A stretch of 64,000 nt of DNA, from the NCBI GenBank assembly GCA_028564925.1, contig CM053034.1, positions 150,162,052 to 150,226,051 of the forward strand. Direction: 5' to 3'. The translations under genes were made by a program, and so were the position numbers. This document shows positions 11,003 through 21,720 of the stretch, in pieces. A model generated the notes under the pieces. It saw nothing but the letters and a program-made list of their open reading frames with translations, made no database searches and was not told the origin of the DNA. Each line of letters opens with the position of its first letter. Positions within the stretch are counted from its first letter, which is position 1. This DNA is from Lithobates sylvaticus. Its lineage: Eukaryota > Chordata > Amphibia > Anura > Ranidae.

Positions 11003-12717
11003 GACCGCGGCAAGAACAGAAGAGACCCCGGAAGACCCCCGAAGGCGGATCGAGACCCCCAGACGACGGCGGCGACGACGAAGAAGGTATAAAATTATAA
11101 AAGGGGGCTCTCAGATTCCGATAAGCCCCCGCCCGCAGACCCCGACAACCAACGGCCAGGGTTGTCGGGAAGAGGCCCTTGTCCTCATCAACATGGGGAC
11201 AAGGTGCTTTGGGGTGGGGGGGCTGCACGACTCCCCTTTCCCCAGGGCACCCCCCATGTTGAGGGCACGCGGCCTGGTATGGCTCAGGAGGGGGTGGGGG
11301 CGCTCGCTCGTCCCCACCTTTTTCCTGGCCTGCCAGGCTGCGTGCTCGTATAAGGGTCTGAGATGGATTTGGGGGGGACCCCCACGCCGTTTTCCGGCGT
11401 GGGGAGTCCCTTTAAATCCATGCCAGGTGACGGAGCTAGCGCGGCGGCATTCACTGCCTACGCTAGCTACGTATACCTGAAGTCACGTGCTAAATGAACA
11501 GACTTTCCGATTAGCGGCAAGTCCGTTCATTTCAAAAGTCCGGCGGACTAGGTTTTAAAACAAAACTTAAAACCTAGTCCGCCGGACTTTTGGCACCAAA
11601 AAGTCCGCCGGCGCCCACACACGAGGGGATTGTCTGGTGGACTTAGTCCAGCGGACAATCCCACGGGATAATCCCTTCGTGTGTACGCGGCATAAGTATA
11701 CCAAACTCACGTAAACGGACACCTTTATCCCCCTTCCCCATCAACAATAAACATTTCACTTATCTTGGCATAAAATAGGTAGGAAAACCTAGAATTGCTC
11801 TGAGTAAATTACATCTCCCAAGGAGCAAAGAAGGGCAAACTTTCCTAACATCAGAGTTTATAACATATCTTGTCTGCTTAGAGTGGGGTTAGACTGGATT
11901 CTCCAAGCCTGAAAGTACACAAACTATGAATTAGAGTCAGCTATGGTCCAACCCTATAACCTATCTGCACTACTACATAGCTCATTAAGATCGACTCCCA
12001 ACCATATCAAGCAAAACCTATTGATCTGCGACACTGTAATAGCATGGAGGGAGACAAGGAAAAAGCTGGGACTCTCTCCATTTGTCTCCAAATACTTACT
12101 TATTCAAGGAAACCTAATGTTCCCCAAAGACCTTCAATATGAACCATTCTCAAAATCGAAAGACAAGGGATACCTGTAGTCACCCTATATGATGAAGACA
12201 CGGGTTCTCTCAAGCCATTTAACTCTCTGGCCGAGGAATTCCATCTACCGAAATACCACTTCTTTCTTCTTATCACAAACCTCAAACTTTATACATAAGA
12301 CCTGTCCAAACAAACAATCAGGTTTCGTCCATTCCTGCTAGACAAGCTGATTAAAGAACAGCATTATTCAATTACTGACATATACAAACAACTCTACCTT
12401 CATGAAATCGCTACACCATGCATCAATAAAATCCTGGCCCAAAGATATATCTGGAGAAGATATCATCAACAAAATTCTAGAAGGTTATGCAATTACCCAA
12501 AAAATACAGTACAGTATATCCCTTTCTCCACTGAACATCCGACACTAAAGAAGGCCTCCTGTCCTTGGTGCTCAGTTTTGAGACCGACATTATACTACTG
12601 TCTATGGACATGTCAGTCCATTTCAGAGTACTGGGATCAAACCCTATCTTTCATCCAGGGGGGTAACTGATTGTCAGATACCAAAGGATCCCCTACTCCT
12701 CTTGTTTGGATACCCTA

Positions 12718-13046
12718 GAAAACAAAATAGAAAAGCGCCACTCAGCAAAGAGTTCTTTAATACCAATTAAAATGAAATAATATCACTTACATAGAGGTTC
12801 AGGGGGCTTATGTACTGCATACAAAGCAGTAGCAGCTGTTGTCACATATGTATCGCAGAGTCACTGTATAATCCGTTGTGTTGGTCGCAAGAAGCTGGGG
12901 GAGGACCCAGCTGTGTCCGGCGTCTCAGAGGAATACGAGGCGGTTCATGGAGGCAGTGTGTGACGTAAGGCATGCAGGGGACATAATGCGTTTCTGAGCA
13001 TGCACGAGGTTCGTACGGCACGCTCCTTTATCAGGTGTAGAGATGA
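12718..13046 (-). mobile_element. 329-bp retroposed insert with hammerhead-like core
   Basis: TTGGATACCCTA is duplicated on both sides (12706-12717 and 13047-13058), which shows an insertion into L1-A. Read on the minus strand the insert opens with CTGATAA, a GAGC...GCTC stem of about 30 nt, GAAA and then ATGTC. This is the layout of a hammerhead ribozyme (CTGANGA, stem II, GAAA, GTC) with one core change. Penelope-like elements and small retrozymes are known to carry such motifs. There is no ORF. Confidence 0.55.
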
Positions 13047-13799
13047 TTGGATACCCTAAGCTGTGGAATCCCTTCGGGGTCTCGCTTCATCATCGCTTCA
13101 AGGAAACTACCAATGGACACTCCTAAGTCTTGTCGTAGCTCAGCAGGATTATTTTCAAGCCCTGGATTTCTCCAACACCACCCACATTATCTGAAATTAA
13201 AAGGGATCTCAAAACCTTATTATTCAGAGAAAAGCTAGACATCATTCTATAAAATGATTGGCATAACAAATGCTTTGAAACCAGGTGGCACTCTTTCATA
13301 GACATATGTCTAACAACATCTGAGGTATCCTCTCTACAGTCTCCTTTCGTACTTACATCTAGAGGCGGTGGGACCCATACAGCAGACTTTTCACAACAAA
13401 CAAGTCTTAATTCTCCCTATTAGGTACACTGACCAACTGGGTTTATTGGTTTAAGACTTTACTATTGACCATACTCCGGGCACCCCCTTCCTTGAAGAAG
13501 TTTGAGAGGGAATAGGCTCATAATGTGCCTTCTCCTCTCCTCCCCTATCGTTACCTTCTTTCCTTTTCCTTCCTTACTTTTCTGCGGATCCCCCCCCAGC
13601 CCAGGTCCCCCGCCCAGAGTTGAAATAAGTTCTCTTTATTAGAAAATTCAGTTCCGATGACCATGGCAATGTTTTAGCAGCAATTTACGCCCTACGGTCT
13701 TGGTTTCTTTAATCTATATGCTTGTGTATTATATGCAGTTTTATATTCTACTATGTTATGTGTATCATTCTACTTTCGTAATTTAAAAGAAAAACTTAA

Positions 13800-14900
13800 A
13801 TATAAAAAAAAACATTGCCCTGTTTTTGTCTCCATCCATCTTCCCATCAACTCGGACCAGATTCCCTGTCTTTGGTGAAGAAAAGCATCCCCACAACATG
13901 ATGCTGCCATCACCATGTTTCACAATGGGGGTAGTGTGTTCAGTGTGATGTGCAGTGTTACTTTTCCACCACACATAGCACTTTGCTTTTAGGCCAAAAC
14001 ATTTACTTTTGGTCTCATCTGACCAGAGCACCTTCTTCCACATGTTTGCTGCGAAGGGGTCATGCTGTGAGGGGGTCATGACTTCTTGCAAACTGCAAAT
14101 GGGACTTCTTATGGCTTTCTTTCAACAATGGCTCTCTTCTTGCCACTCTTCCATAAAGGCTAGATTTGTGGAGTGCACAACTAATGCGGCGTACACGCGG
14201 TCTGAATTTCCGATGGAAACAGTCCGATGGGAGCTTTTCAAAGGATTTTCAGACTGTGTGTATGCCCATCGGTCTTTTTTTGTCGGAATCTCCGACAGAC
14301 TTTGGATTGAGAACCTGTTCTCAATTTTTCCGACGGAAAACCTTTCTATCTGATTTTCCGATCGTGTGTATGCAATTCCGACACATAAAATTCTGACGCA
14401 TGCTCGGAAGCATTAAACTTCCCTTCTATAGTGCTGTCAAACGTGTTTTATGTCGCTGTGTTACAGACCGTCGGAATTTGGTTTGACCGTGTGTAGGCAA
14501 GACAGTTTGAGCGAAATTCCGTTGGAATTCCGATGGGAAAACCATCAGAGCTTTTTCCGACGAGAATTCCGACCGTGTGTACGCGGCCTGTGGACAGATT
14601 CTCCCACCTGAGCTGTGGATCTCTGCAGCTCCTCCAGAATTACTATGGAACTCTTGGCTGCTTCTCTGATTAATGCTCTCCTTGCCTGTCAGTTTAGGTG
14701 GATGGCCATGTCTTGGTCCATGTCTTGGTAGGTTTGCAGTTATGCCATACTTCTTGCATTTTTAGATGATGGAGATGTTCAAAGCTCATGTTTTTTATAA
14801 CCTAACCTAGCTTTAAACTTCTCCATAACTTTATCCCTGACCTGTCTGATGTGTTCCTTGGCCTTCATTAAGCTATTTATTCACTAAGGTTCTCTAACAA
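13800..14900 (-). pseudogene. Tc1-B transposase, broken
   Basis: The minus-strand frame 13783-14091 reads [43 protein letters not shown] and [17 protein letters not shown], the central catalytic region with the first Asp in SDETK. Upstream coding sequence is interrupted by the MITE at 14185-14587 and resumes beyond it (for example the complement of CACCTGAGCTGTGGATCTC, about 14608). The block with the second catalytic Asp lies on the far side of L1-A near 6935-6975. The gene is therefore cut twice and also carries point damage. Confidence 0.82.
14185..14587. mobile_element. TAA-target MITE inside Tc1-B
   Basis: Ends TGCGGCGTACACGCGG and CCGTGTGTACGCGGC are inverted. TAA precedes the left end (14182-14184); the right copy has been lost. 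The interior is rich in TTCCGACGGAA-type palindromes. Same superfamily by ends as the elements at 9792, 19991, 45567, 46959 and 54641. Confidence 0.78.
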
Positions 14901-15210
14901 TCCTCTGAAGGCTTTACAGAACAGCTGTGGTTATACTGAGATTAAATTACATACAGCTGGACTCTATTTACTAATTAGATGATTTCTGAACACAATTGGT
15001 TCCACTAAATTTTAGTTAGGGGTGTCCGAGTAAAGGGGGCTAAATACAAATGTTGAAAACCATTTATCATTTTCCTTCCACTTCACAATTATGTGCCACT
15101 TTGTGTTGGTCTATCACATAAAATCCCAATAAAATATATTTACATTTTTGGTTGTAACATGACAAAATGTGTAACATTTCATAGGGTGTGAATACTTTTT
15201 CAAGGCACTG

Positions 15211-15737
15211 TACAGTGTTTTTAAAGGAAAAAAAAAACACAAAATGCATCAAAAATTGCATTACAAACACAACGCTTGCATTTCTGGTGTGACTCCATTG
15301 AATTCTATTGCACGCAAAACGTGAGAAAAAAAATCCCAGACCTTTCCAAAATCGCACCGTCTGCAAAACCCATACATGTGAATGTGTACCATAGGAAAAC
15401 ATGTTAAATGGACTGTAGTGCGTTTCTGCAAACTGCAAAATGCACTAAAATGCACATGGGTGTGAATGTAGGGCTATACAAATTTGCAGTGGTGGTGAAC
15501 TCACTAGGTGATTGCAGCTGATAACTTTATACGCATTTTTCACACATTTGGATAGTCTGTGGCAGCACAAAAGTTTTTTGGGGGGGTTTATTATTAGAGA
15601 TCATGCATTAACCTGTGCAATGCCAAGCTGAATGCTTCATGTCTGAGCAAAAACAAAAACTTCTGGAACAGGAATGTGAAGATTTACTCTACTGTAGGCT
15701 GTGTGTACAGGCCAACCAATGACACCATGAAACTACA
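15211..15737. other. Unassigned interval after Tc1-B
   Basis: Contains GCATTT/TGCATT-rich sequence that resembles low-copy repeat DNA, and no supportable gene or termini. Confidence 0.4.
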
Positions 15738-16177
15738 TTAAAGAGGAAGTAAACCCTGATGTGTTTACTTCCTCCTTGTTTCCCTGCAAAGGTAAAGCAT
15801 AATGGGCTACTATGCATCGCAAAGTAGCCCATTATGTGTCACTTACCTGACACAGGAGCCAGTGATGTCACCGTTGTCCCCTCTTCCATGGAGCGTCCAC
15901 TTTCTTTCCGGGTATCGTGGCTCCGGCGCTGTGACTGGCTGGGGCCCCGATGACGTCACTTCAGTGCATGCACACATTGCCGTTAGCAGCAGCAAGCTCA
16001 GTGCGCCTGCGCGCCGGTGTCTATGGCGCATGTACCATAGACAGCGGTCCCTGTCTTTTTGCAAATATTTCCTAAACCGTGTAGGTTTAGGAGATATATC
16101 TTGGACCTACAGGTAAGCTTTAATCTAGGTTTACCTGTAGGTCAAAGTGGTCTGTAAGGGTTTACAAACCACTTTAA
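15738..16177. mobile_element. TTAA-flanked MITE, family Q
   Basis: TTAAAGAGGAAGTAAACCC at the left and GGGTTTACAAACCACTTTAA at the right are imperfect inverted ends, with TTAA outermost on both sides. The interior has a GC-rich stretch with GTGATGTCACC and TGACGTCA sites. No ORF with a recognisable product. Confidence 0.7.
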
Positions 16178-16772
16178 CAATGCACATCCTATGGAGGTGA
16201 AAACACAAGGTGCAGGTAGGTTTGTAATGCCTTTAACAGAGTCTACTAGCAAGGCAGGAGACCCAAACTGGAGTGAATTGTGTATAGATCAAAACTGCAG
16301 AAACATAGCCAACATTAACCACATTAGATATTATACAGAGTCATAAACTGGAAAGAAAAACTGTCTTGTAGATTGTAAGCAGTACTGCATCACATGAAAT
16401 GGATAAATGAAGATGCTATCCAGACTCCACCCGACTGCTATATAAACCTCAACTGAAGGAGGTTAATTACCTTGCATAAATGTTTGGTTTACGAAAGTAT
16501 GAGAATACATACCAGTATATGCCCAAACCATAAGCAAAGCAAATGAGGTCTTGTCTTAACTTTGAGCATATACAGTACATGCCCTGTACACAGTGCGGCT
16601 TTACAAAGACAAGATAAAACATAATCATATATTCCATTCATAAGAGATACATATGTAGCCTCTATTTTGCATAGAAAATACATCACATTTGATCCTACAC
16701 TGCTATAGAAGAATGCCATGTGCAAAGTCTAAGGTCTTATATATGATTTTAGTGATCCCATATACTGCATTA
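16178..16772. other. Unassigned interval
   Basis: Unique-looking, moderately A/T-rich DNA without supportable coding potential. Confidence 0.4.
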
Positions 16773-17189
16773 TTAAAGTGTTACTAAACCCCAAAAAATA
16801 AAATCAGTCTTTCCTGACGCCAACATGGCAGCATACTAGTGATAGAGCTCCGTCTCTTGACTCAGATTAGTGTGTATTGCTAGAGAGGTTTTTTTTCTTT
16901 TTCTTGGGAGAGTGCATGTGATCAGCACAGGGCCAATCAGCACTGTCCAGATATGTCCAAACAAAGGGTCAGGAGCCCTGCAGCCTCATAGGACAGGTAA
17001 GTGCAGTATGAAAACTCCACCTACAAGCTTCACCAGGAACTGATAGAAATATCAAGACTGCAATATACTGCTGATGATAAAAGGTATTTAGCTGTTTATA
17101 TTTACTAAAATAATTGCATTTCCATGTTCTTTGTACTGTGGTTGACCAGATATAATGAATGCAGTGGCCTGGGTTTAGAAACACTTTAA
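16773..17189. mobile_element. TTAA-flanked MITE, family R
   Basis: TTAAAGTGTTACTAAACCC and GGGTTTAGAAACACTTTAA are nearly perfect inverted ends, with TTAA at both outer edges. The interior includes GGGCCAATCAGCACTGTCC, a block I associate with common ranid repeats. No coding region. Confidence 0.75.
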
Positions 17190-18385
17190 GAGGAAATGTC
17201 CTTAAATATATACCACACCATCAATATTGACTGCATAAATATACTGTATAGGAATATCATAACTGAAAGCAGTATTGAACTCAAAACCAAAAATTGTATA
17301 TATTGCAGCTCACCAAACATTAGACTTGGTGGTTGCATTTGTTTTCTTTTTTATGCTTTTTTCCTGTTTTATCCAGTAACTCAGTTACTGTATTAGAGTG
17401 CCTCCACTCAGGATGAAGGAGCACAGTGGCTCCTTTGGACAGCAGTATTGATAGCCTGGAGGGAGAAGAGTGCTAGATGTACTAGCAGATTTAGACGCAC
17501 TAACAAATTGAAGCCAAATTCCAGCTCACACTTTATTAGATATTACAGCAAAAGTTTTTTCTTTTTTCTTACTTTTGGGATAAAGGTTTTATAGAGATAA
17601 ATAAAATCTGATCATGGCAAGCACCCCTGTCAGTGTTACATGGTTCATCTTGACCCTCTAACTGCTACATATGCAAGAGAGTTTGTTGTTTTAAAAAACA
17701 ACAAAGTTACTGTCTGGATTACCAGGTGAAAAAAAAGCACATCTAAAAACTGGCAAACTGCAATTTAATAGAGGTTTGCTTTTGATTTTAATACCGCTTT
17801 AATACTGCTAGATGTACATTGTCACCTCACAAACCTTATTGCCTTACACAACTATAACATGTAAGGTTTGCGCTATGTTTCAAGTGAAAACTAATTAGGC
17901 CATATATGAACCATCATTCCGTATTCCAGCTGGAGGAACTAGATTGTGGTGAGTTTGGGTAGTATCCCTCTTTTATATATTTAACATTTTTCGTTGGGGT
18001 TGACAATAATATATAAATCTACATGGCCATATGGTCCCCCCTTCTCCTCCTTTCCATGTAGATTTAATGTGTATCTGCATTTGGCTTTGTTACATTTGGG
18101 TGCAGTTACCAATTCCTCTTCTTGCCATTGTATGCGCATTCAGTGGATGTCTTTCAGGATCATAGATGAATCTGCAGATGTACATACAATAATGAATGAA
18201 TGAATGACTTGTATAGCGCTACCTATGCGAACTGAATCGCCTCAGGGCGCTTTTGCCACTGGTGTCCATCTGTGGTATAGTGCGGTCCTTGCCCTGTGGG
18301 GTCTCGACGCGCTTAAAGGTACAATAAAGGTATTTAGTATTCATGTTTTTATAATCATATTATTGCATTGTAGTGCGGTACCTCC
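17190..18385. other. Unassigned interval, possible LINE tail near 18190
   Basis: No gene seen. At 18190-18250 the run GAATGAATGAATGA followed by TTGTATAGCGCTACC resembles the tail of a LINE or SINE known in frogs. I cannot place it in a family. Confidence 0.3.
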
Positions 18386-18440
18386 CTGATGAAGAACATT
18401 GTTTAATGTATGTTTGAAATGCGTTGGCCCGTTGAAACGT
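18386..18440 (+). ncRNA. Hammerhead-like ribozyme remnant
   Basis: CTGATGA (18386-18392), a 23-nt segment able to form an ACAT/ATGT stem, then GAAA (18416-18419). This matches the CTGANGA - stem II - GAAA core of hammerheads in Penelope-like elements. Stem III and the cleavage triplet after GAAA are not convincing, so it is probably a degraded copy. Confidence 0.35.
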
Positions 18441-19987
18441 ACTGTGGTAATGTCATCTCAGTTTGGGGAAAACAACTGGTCATACCACTGTCTGTAAAGT
18501 AAATTTTCTGCAATATTGATCCTTTTGTTCTTCTTGTAAATGTACAATTACTGTTGCTTTTAAATATAAGGCCAATAGTATTGGCTAATTTTATTCAATG
18601 TTACTAATAAAATAATTTTTATACAATTTTATATGTTTGATTGCTGACAAAATCCCACAAAAGGTCTACAATAATCTGCATTTGTTATATTAGGGATGGT
18701 GGCAACCCTCACCTACATTTAAAGGGGAAGAATATTATTTAATCCTATCCAGGTGTACAGGAGGGCCGCATGGGCCCCCTAGAGCATTAGGCCAGGTCAC
18801 AATTGTGACTCCTGTGACCCCTTTAGTTCATAGGACATAATTTGCCCGCATCTCTGCCAATCAGAGGAAGCCCTTCCTTATTGAAGTTAATTTGAGCCTT
18901 ATGCAATTTTTCCAAAGAGCCGTGCAAGCACCAGATTTTCCCAACAACTATGTCCGAACAAACAAAGATAATACCTGGGAAAGAAGAAAGAATCTGTATA
19001 CCATCAGACGTAATGTCCTTAATAAGCTTCCACATAGACCGGGCACCTAAATAGTCTCCGCCGCCATGTAAAATTAGGAGAACAGGTGATCTGTCAAGCT
19101 GAGCACATTGATGAATGTTTGGTATCACTCGGCTCTAGAGCATCCAACCTCACACTGTCCTCTCTTCATGGAACTGGCAATTGTCTATTATTGGGCCTTG
19201 CTTCTAATACATAAAGAAGTGCCCCAATATCTGGATCAAAAATCCAGCTAAACCCTGAAACTAAAAACAGCAAGAAATATACCCAAAAATGACAGCAACA
19301 AATCAATCATTTGTAGTATAGACAAAATGAAAACAAAGCACAAAATGACCATAACAGATTAACACTTGAACTGAGGAAATATTCCTCAATGTGGACCTCT
19401 CATGAAACTAACTGACCAATGATGGAAGACAAACATATAAACAGAAACCATTGCACTACCATATATCTATGTACTGCACTAACTATTGCTTCACTCAAAC
19501 CCTATTTTGTTGCTTCTGTCACTGCATTGATAAAGCAAAGTAGTGTGAAGAATATTCTGTAGGTTGATGGTCTCCTTATTTCAATTCAATGTCATGTCAT
19601 TAAAATACATGACACAAGGACCCCTATTTTATTTTTATTTTTACACTAATAACCACCCTCCGCATCCCTCCCTTCCTTATCCACTTGAAGTAATTTATTA
19701 TGACCTCCTACATACAGTCCCATATCCAATCCCTTCAAACCCCCTCCTCCATATCTGACCAGCTAATATACAAAGTTTTACAATCTCAATTTAAATCAAT
19801 AAGAATATATACTCTTTCTTTGGGGCAACATAGTATCGCCCCATTCACCTGTACCAATATTGTGCACTAAGCACCACCCCCACAGGTGTCATCACTTAGT
19901 CCCTCCCACCAGTCAAGCTATAAGTCCCTGTGGCAAAAAACACTTCTCATTGCTGCCTCTGAACATACAACCAGTGCTGAGGACTTC
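18441..19987. other. Unassigned interval
   Basis: A/T-rich DNA with short frames only. A frame of 101 codons at 18823-19128 (minus) has no recognisable domain. I see no termini, duplications or RNA genes. Confidence 0.4.
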
Positions 19988-19990
19988 TAA

Positions 19991-20409
19991 TGCCACGTAC
20001 ATACGATCGGACTTTCCAGCAGACTTGGTCCGGCGGACCGGAATCCATCGGACAATTCGATCGTGTGTGGGCTCCAGCTGACTTTTCTTTCCCAAAAGTC
20101 AGACGGACCTAGAAATAAAACATGTTTTAAATCTTTCCGACGGACTAGAGTCCGGTCAAAAAATCCGGTTGTCTATGTGCTAGTCCGATGGACGAAAAAC
20201 CGACGCTAGGGCAGCTATTGGCTACTGGCTATGAACTTCCATATTCTAGTCCGGTCGTACGTCATCACGTTCGAATCCGTCAGACTTTTGGAGTGATTGT
20301 GTACGGGCAAGTCCGTTCGTTTGAAAGTCCGGTGGACCTCCGCTGCAAAGTCCGTCGGAAAGACTATCGGACCTAGTCCGTCAAAAAGTCTGATCGTGTG
20401 TATGCAGCA
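19991..20409. mobile_element. TAA-target MITE
   Basis: TGCCACGTACATACGATC and GATCGTGTGTATGCAGCA are inverted ends, with TAA on both sides (19988-19990, 20410-20412). The interior is built of repeated GTCCGNCGGAC-type palindromes, as in the fold-back arms at 9792 and 54641. Confidence 0.8.
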
Positions 20410-20412
20410 TAA

Positions 20413-21220
20413 CAGTCCAGGTAAGGATACCATATTCTTCTCCTCCACACACTCCAGAAGCTGTGAGTGTGGGGATGAATACCCCAACAACATAGAAGTG
20501 CACGCGGGTTTAACTTCCCCCCTTTTTTTTTCTAAGCTGTCACTGTTTTTCATGTTAGCTGCGAGTCAATTTAAATAGACTGTGCTGCGGGACAGATGAC
20601 ACCGCTCTCTGGGCTCTTTGTGAGTCAGCACTCACACACACTACAGTGCGGGATCCTCCATTCACCTGTCAGCTGTCAGAGCAGCTCAATGCCAATTACC
20701 AGACCTGACTACTCTTATCAGAAGCTTATCAATGCAGGAATTTCCACACTCTCATGCCTGCACGTAATCATCATCCTCCCTCACTCAACCAAAACCATTT
20801 TTTTCACCTACCCTTCAGTCCCCTTCCCCTCCCCAATCCTGAGGTTCTTCCTGGTTCTCCACTTCACATTTTTAGGTATTACACTGCATCTGTTTTTTTT
20901 CCTCTAGATCCATGCACCCTCCAACAGGATCATCCCACAACTAATTTTGTTAGCAGGTTAGCGCTGAGATCTGCTTGTAAAGAATGTTATAACCAACACA
21001 AATACACATCATGCATCTAAAAGTTCCTAAATCCATCTTATAGCAATATTGCAGCATGCACTTTTTTTGTTTTATTTTATTCCAATTCCTATCTCATATA
21101 TATATAATGTTTTTTTGTTTTATTTTTTTAAATACATTTTAATCCAGTTTTAATTTTTAATTTGAAAAGTTTTTTCCTAACAAAAATATATATTTTTTTA
21201 TCACACTTTTCCAAACAGCC
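20413..21220. other. Unassigned interval
   Basis: C/T-rich then A/T-rich DNA leading into a hammerhead-like motif; it may be the body of a Penelope-like or retrozyme-like repeat, but no termini are visible. Confidence 0.3.
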
Positions 21221-21290
21221 CTGATGAAGGGGAGTCTTTAGTCCCATGAAATGCAGTGGCCTCTTTTTATCGCTGAAACTTCAAATAAAA
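21221..21290 (+). ncRNA. Hammerhead-like ribozyme remnant
   Basis: CTGATGA (21221-21227), then GGGGAGTCTTTAGTCCC, which pairs GGGA with TCCC around a loop, then GAAA (21248-21251). The core fits a hammerhead. The following TGCAGTGGCC gives no clear stem III. Likely a decayed Penelope-like or retrozyme element. Confidence 0.4.
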
Positions 21291-21349
21291 TACAAATGAC
21301 TTACCTCTTTAATCACCGGGCACTCCTTTATCCTCATTTCTTCTACTTT

Positions 21350-21720
21350 ACATGTGGAGTCAACCATAAGAATGCACACCGAGGAAGCAGCCCAAGCCCT
21401 AACAGGGCTCATCACCACCTTTTTTCAAACTGGGCACGGACCTCTGGAAACAAATTCTTTCCCTCTGCCCACACCCTACCAATCTACAACACTGACTGAT
21501 AGAGTCAGTCCAGCACGATCTACACCCATTCTTCTCCTTATGCAGGAAACACACTTCCGAAAGACTGCAATAAATTGAAATTTGGGAGACAGCAGTTCTA
21601 TTCACATGAATGAAAAGGGGGCCATCCTTATCCAGTCACAAACAAGAAATCCCCCCACAGACTTCACAGGGTAAGCTCTGGAATCCACCCACAAGGAAAG
21701 TTTCCAAAACAACCTTGGTT
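21350..21720 (+). pseudogene. Possible L1 endonuclease fragment
   Basis: The plus frame 21354-21578 ends with ILLLMQETHFRKTAIN and downstream sequence reads NEKGAILIQSQT. These resemble the LQETH and KGVAILI boxes at the start of L1 ORF2. The similarity is short and the frame is broken, so the call is tentative. Confidence 0.3.

Larger units (their letters stand above)
9792..11692. mobile_element. Fold-back element 1 (TAA target, Harbinger-like ends)
   Basis: The ends are TGCCCCGTACACACG and CGTGTGTACGCGGCA, and TAA flanks both (9789-9791, 11693-11695). The host frame proves the duplication: removing the element with one TAA restores L1-A ORF2 as EVLPLSIPN. A 3-bp TAA/TTA target is typical of PIF/Harbinger, so I lean that way. 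The whole left half is repeated inverted in the right half, with the centre at about 10857 and about 141-bp near-perfect inner arms. The right half lacks a block next to the centre and the left half's A-rich part. Arms are GC rich. Reading frames of up to 189 aa within it look accidental. Confidence 0.85.
7592..12700 (+). pseudogene. L1-A ORF2 remnants (endonuclease, RT, C-terminal domain)
   Basis: ORF2 supplies endonuclease and reverse transcriptase for target-primed retrotransposition. The start MRIIS at 7592 is followed almost at once by a stop. Endonuclease pieces include VALLQETYLSEDDF (about 7680) and GNFNMTMCN (about 8002). RT pieces include GKGPDGYTPEMY (8980), YRPISLLNVDSKILSK (9150), ITLDAEKAFDNV (9355) and FADEILIFSSA (9660), the last having Glu where the YADD-type box has a second Asp. 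The frame then crosses the fold-back insertion and resumes as SIPNSRKRTPLSPF at 11696. The C-terminal Cys block CPWCSVL lies near 12560. Many stops and frameshifts: dead. Confidence 0.85.
6976..13798 (+). mobile_element. L1-A, 5'-truncated L1-type LINE inside Tc1-B
   Basis: It begins within ORF1, continues through the endonuclease and reverse transcriptase of ORF2 and ends in an A-rich tail (about 13785-13810). Two later insertions are excised cleanly by their own duplications: the fold-back element 9792-11692 (TAA on both sides) and the retroposed insert 12718-13046 (12-bp duplication). Numerous stops and frame changes show it is old. About 25 bp of the Tc1-B gene seem to be missing at the insertion point, judged from memory of related Tc1 sequences. 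I see no clear target duplication. Confidence 0.85.
6721..15210 (-). mobile_element. Tc1-B, second Tc1 family, split by a 6.8-kb L1
   Basis: The left end is CAGTACCTTGAAAAGGTA at 6721 and the right end TTTTCAAGGCACTG at 15210. Both ends abut TA, the Tc1 target. The element's own sequence is 6721-6975 plus 13799-15210. The halves are complementary: left ends in the transposase block for CAAGTCTTTTGCAAA (minus-strand region around the QQDND motif), right resumes just upstream in the same gene. Everything between is L1-A and its own insertions, and a TAA MITE sits at 14185-14587. Coding strand is minus. Confidence 0.85.

Noticed and set aside
10911-11480. 189-codon plus frame in fold-back element 1
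   Set aside because: Lies in GC-rich inverted arms where frames on both strands stay open together; no domain and no conservation with element 2 in that frame.
20596-20907. 103-codon plus frame with hydrophobic end as a small membrane protein
   Set aside because: T-rich sequence gives Phe/Leu runs; no start context, no homologue recognised, next to repeat remnants.
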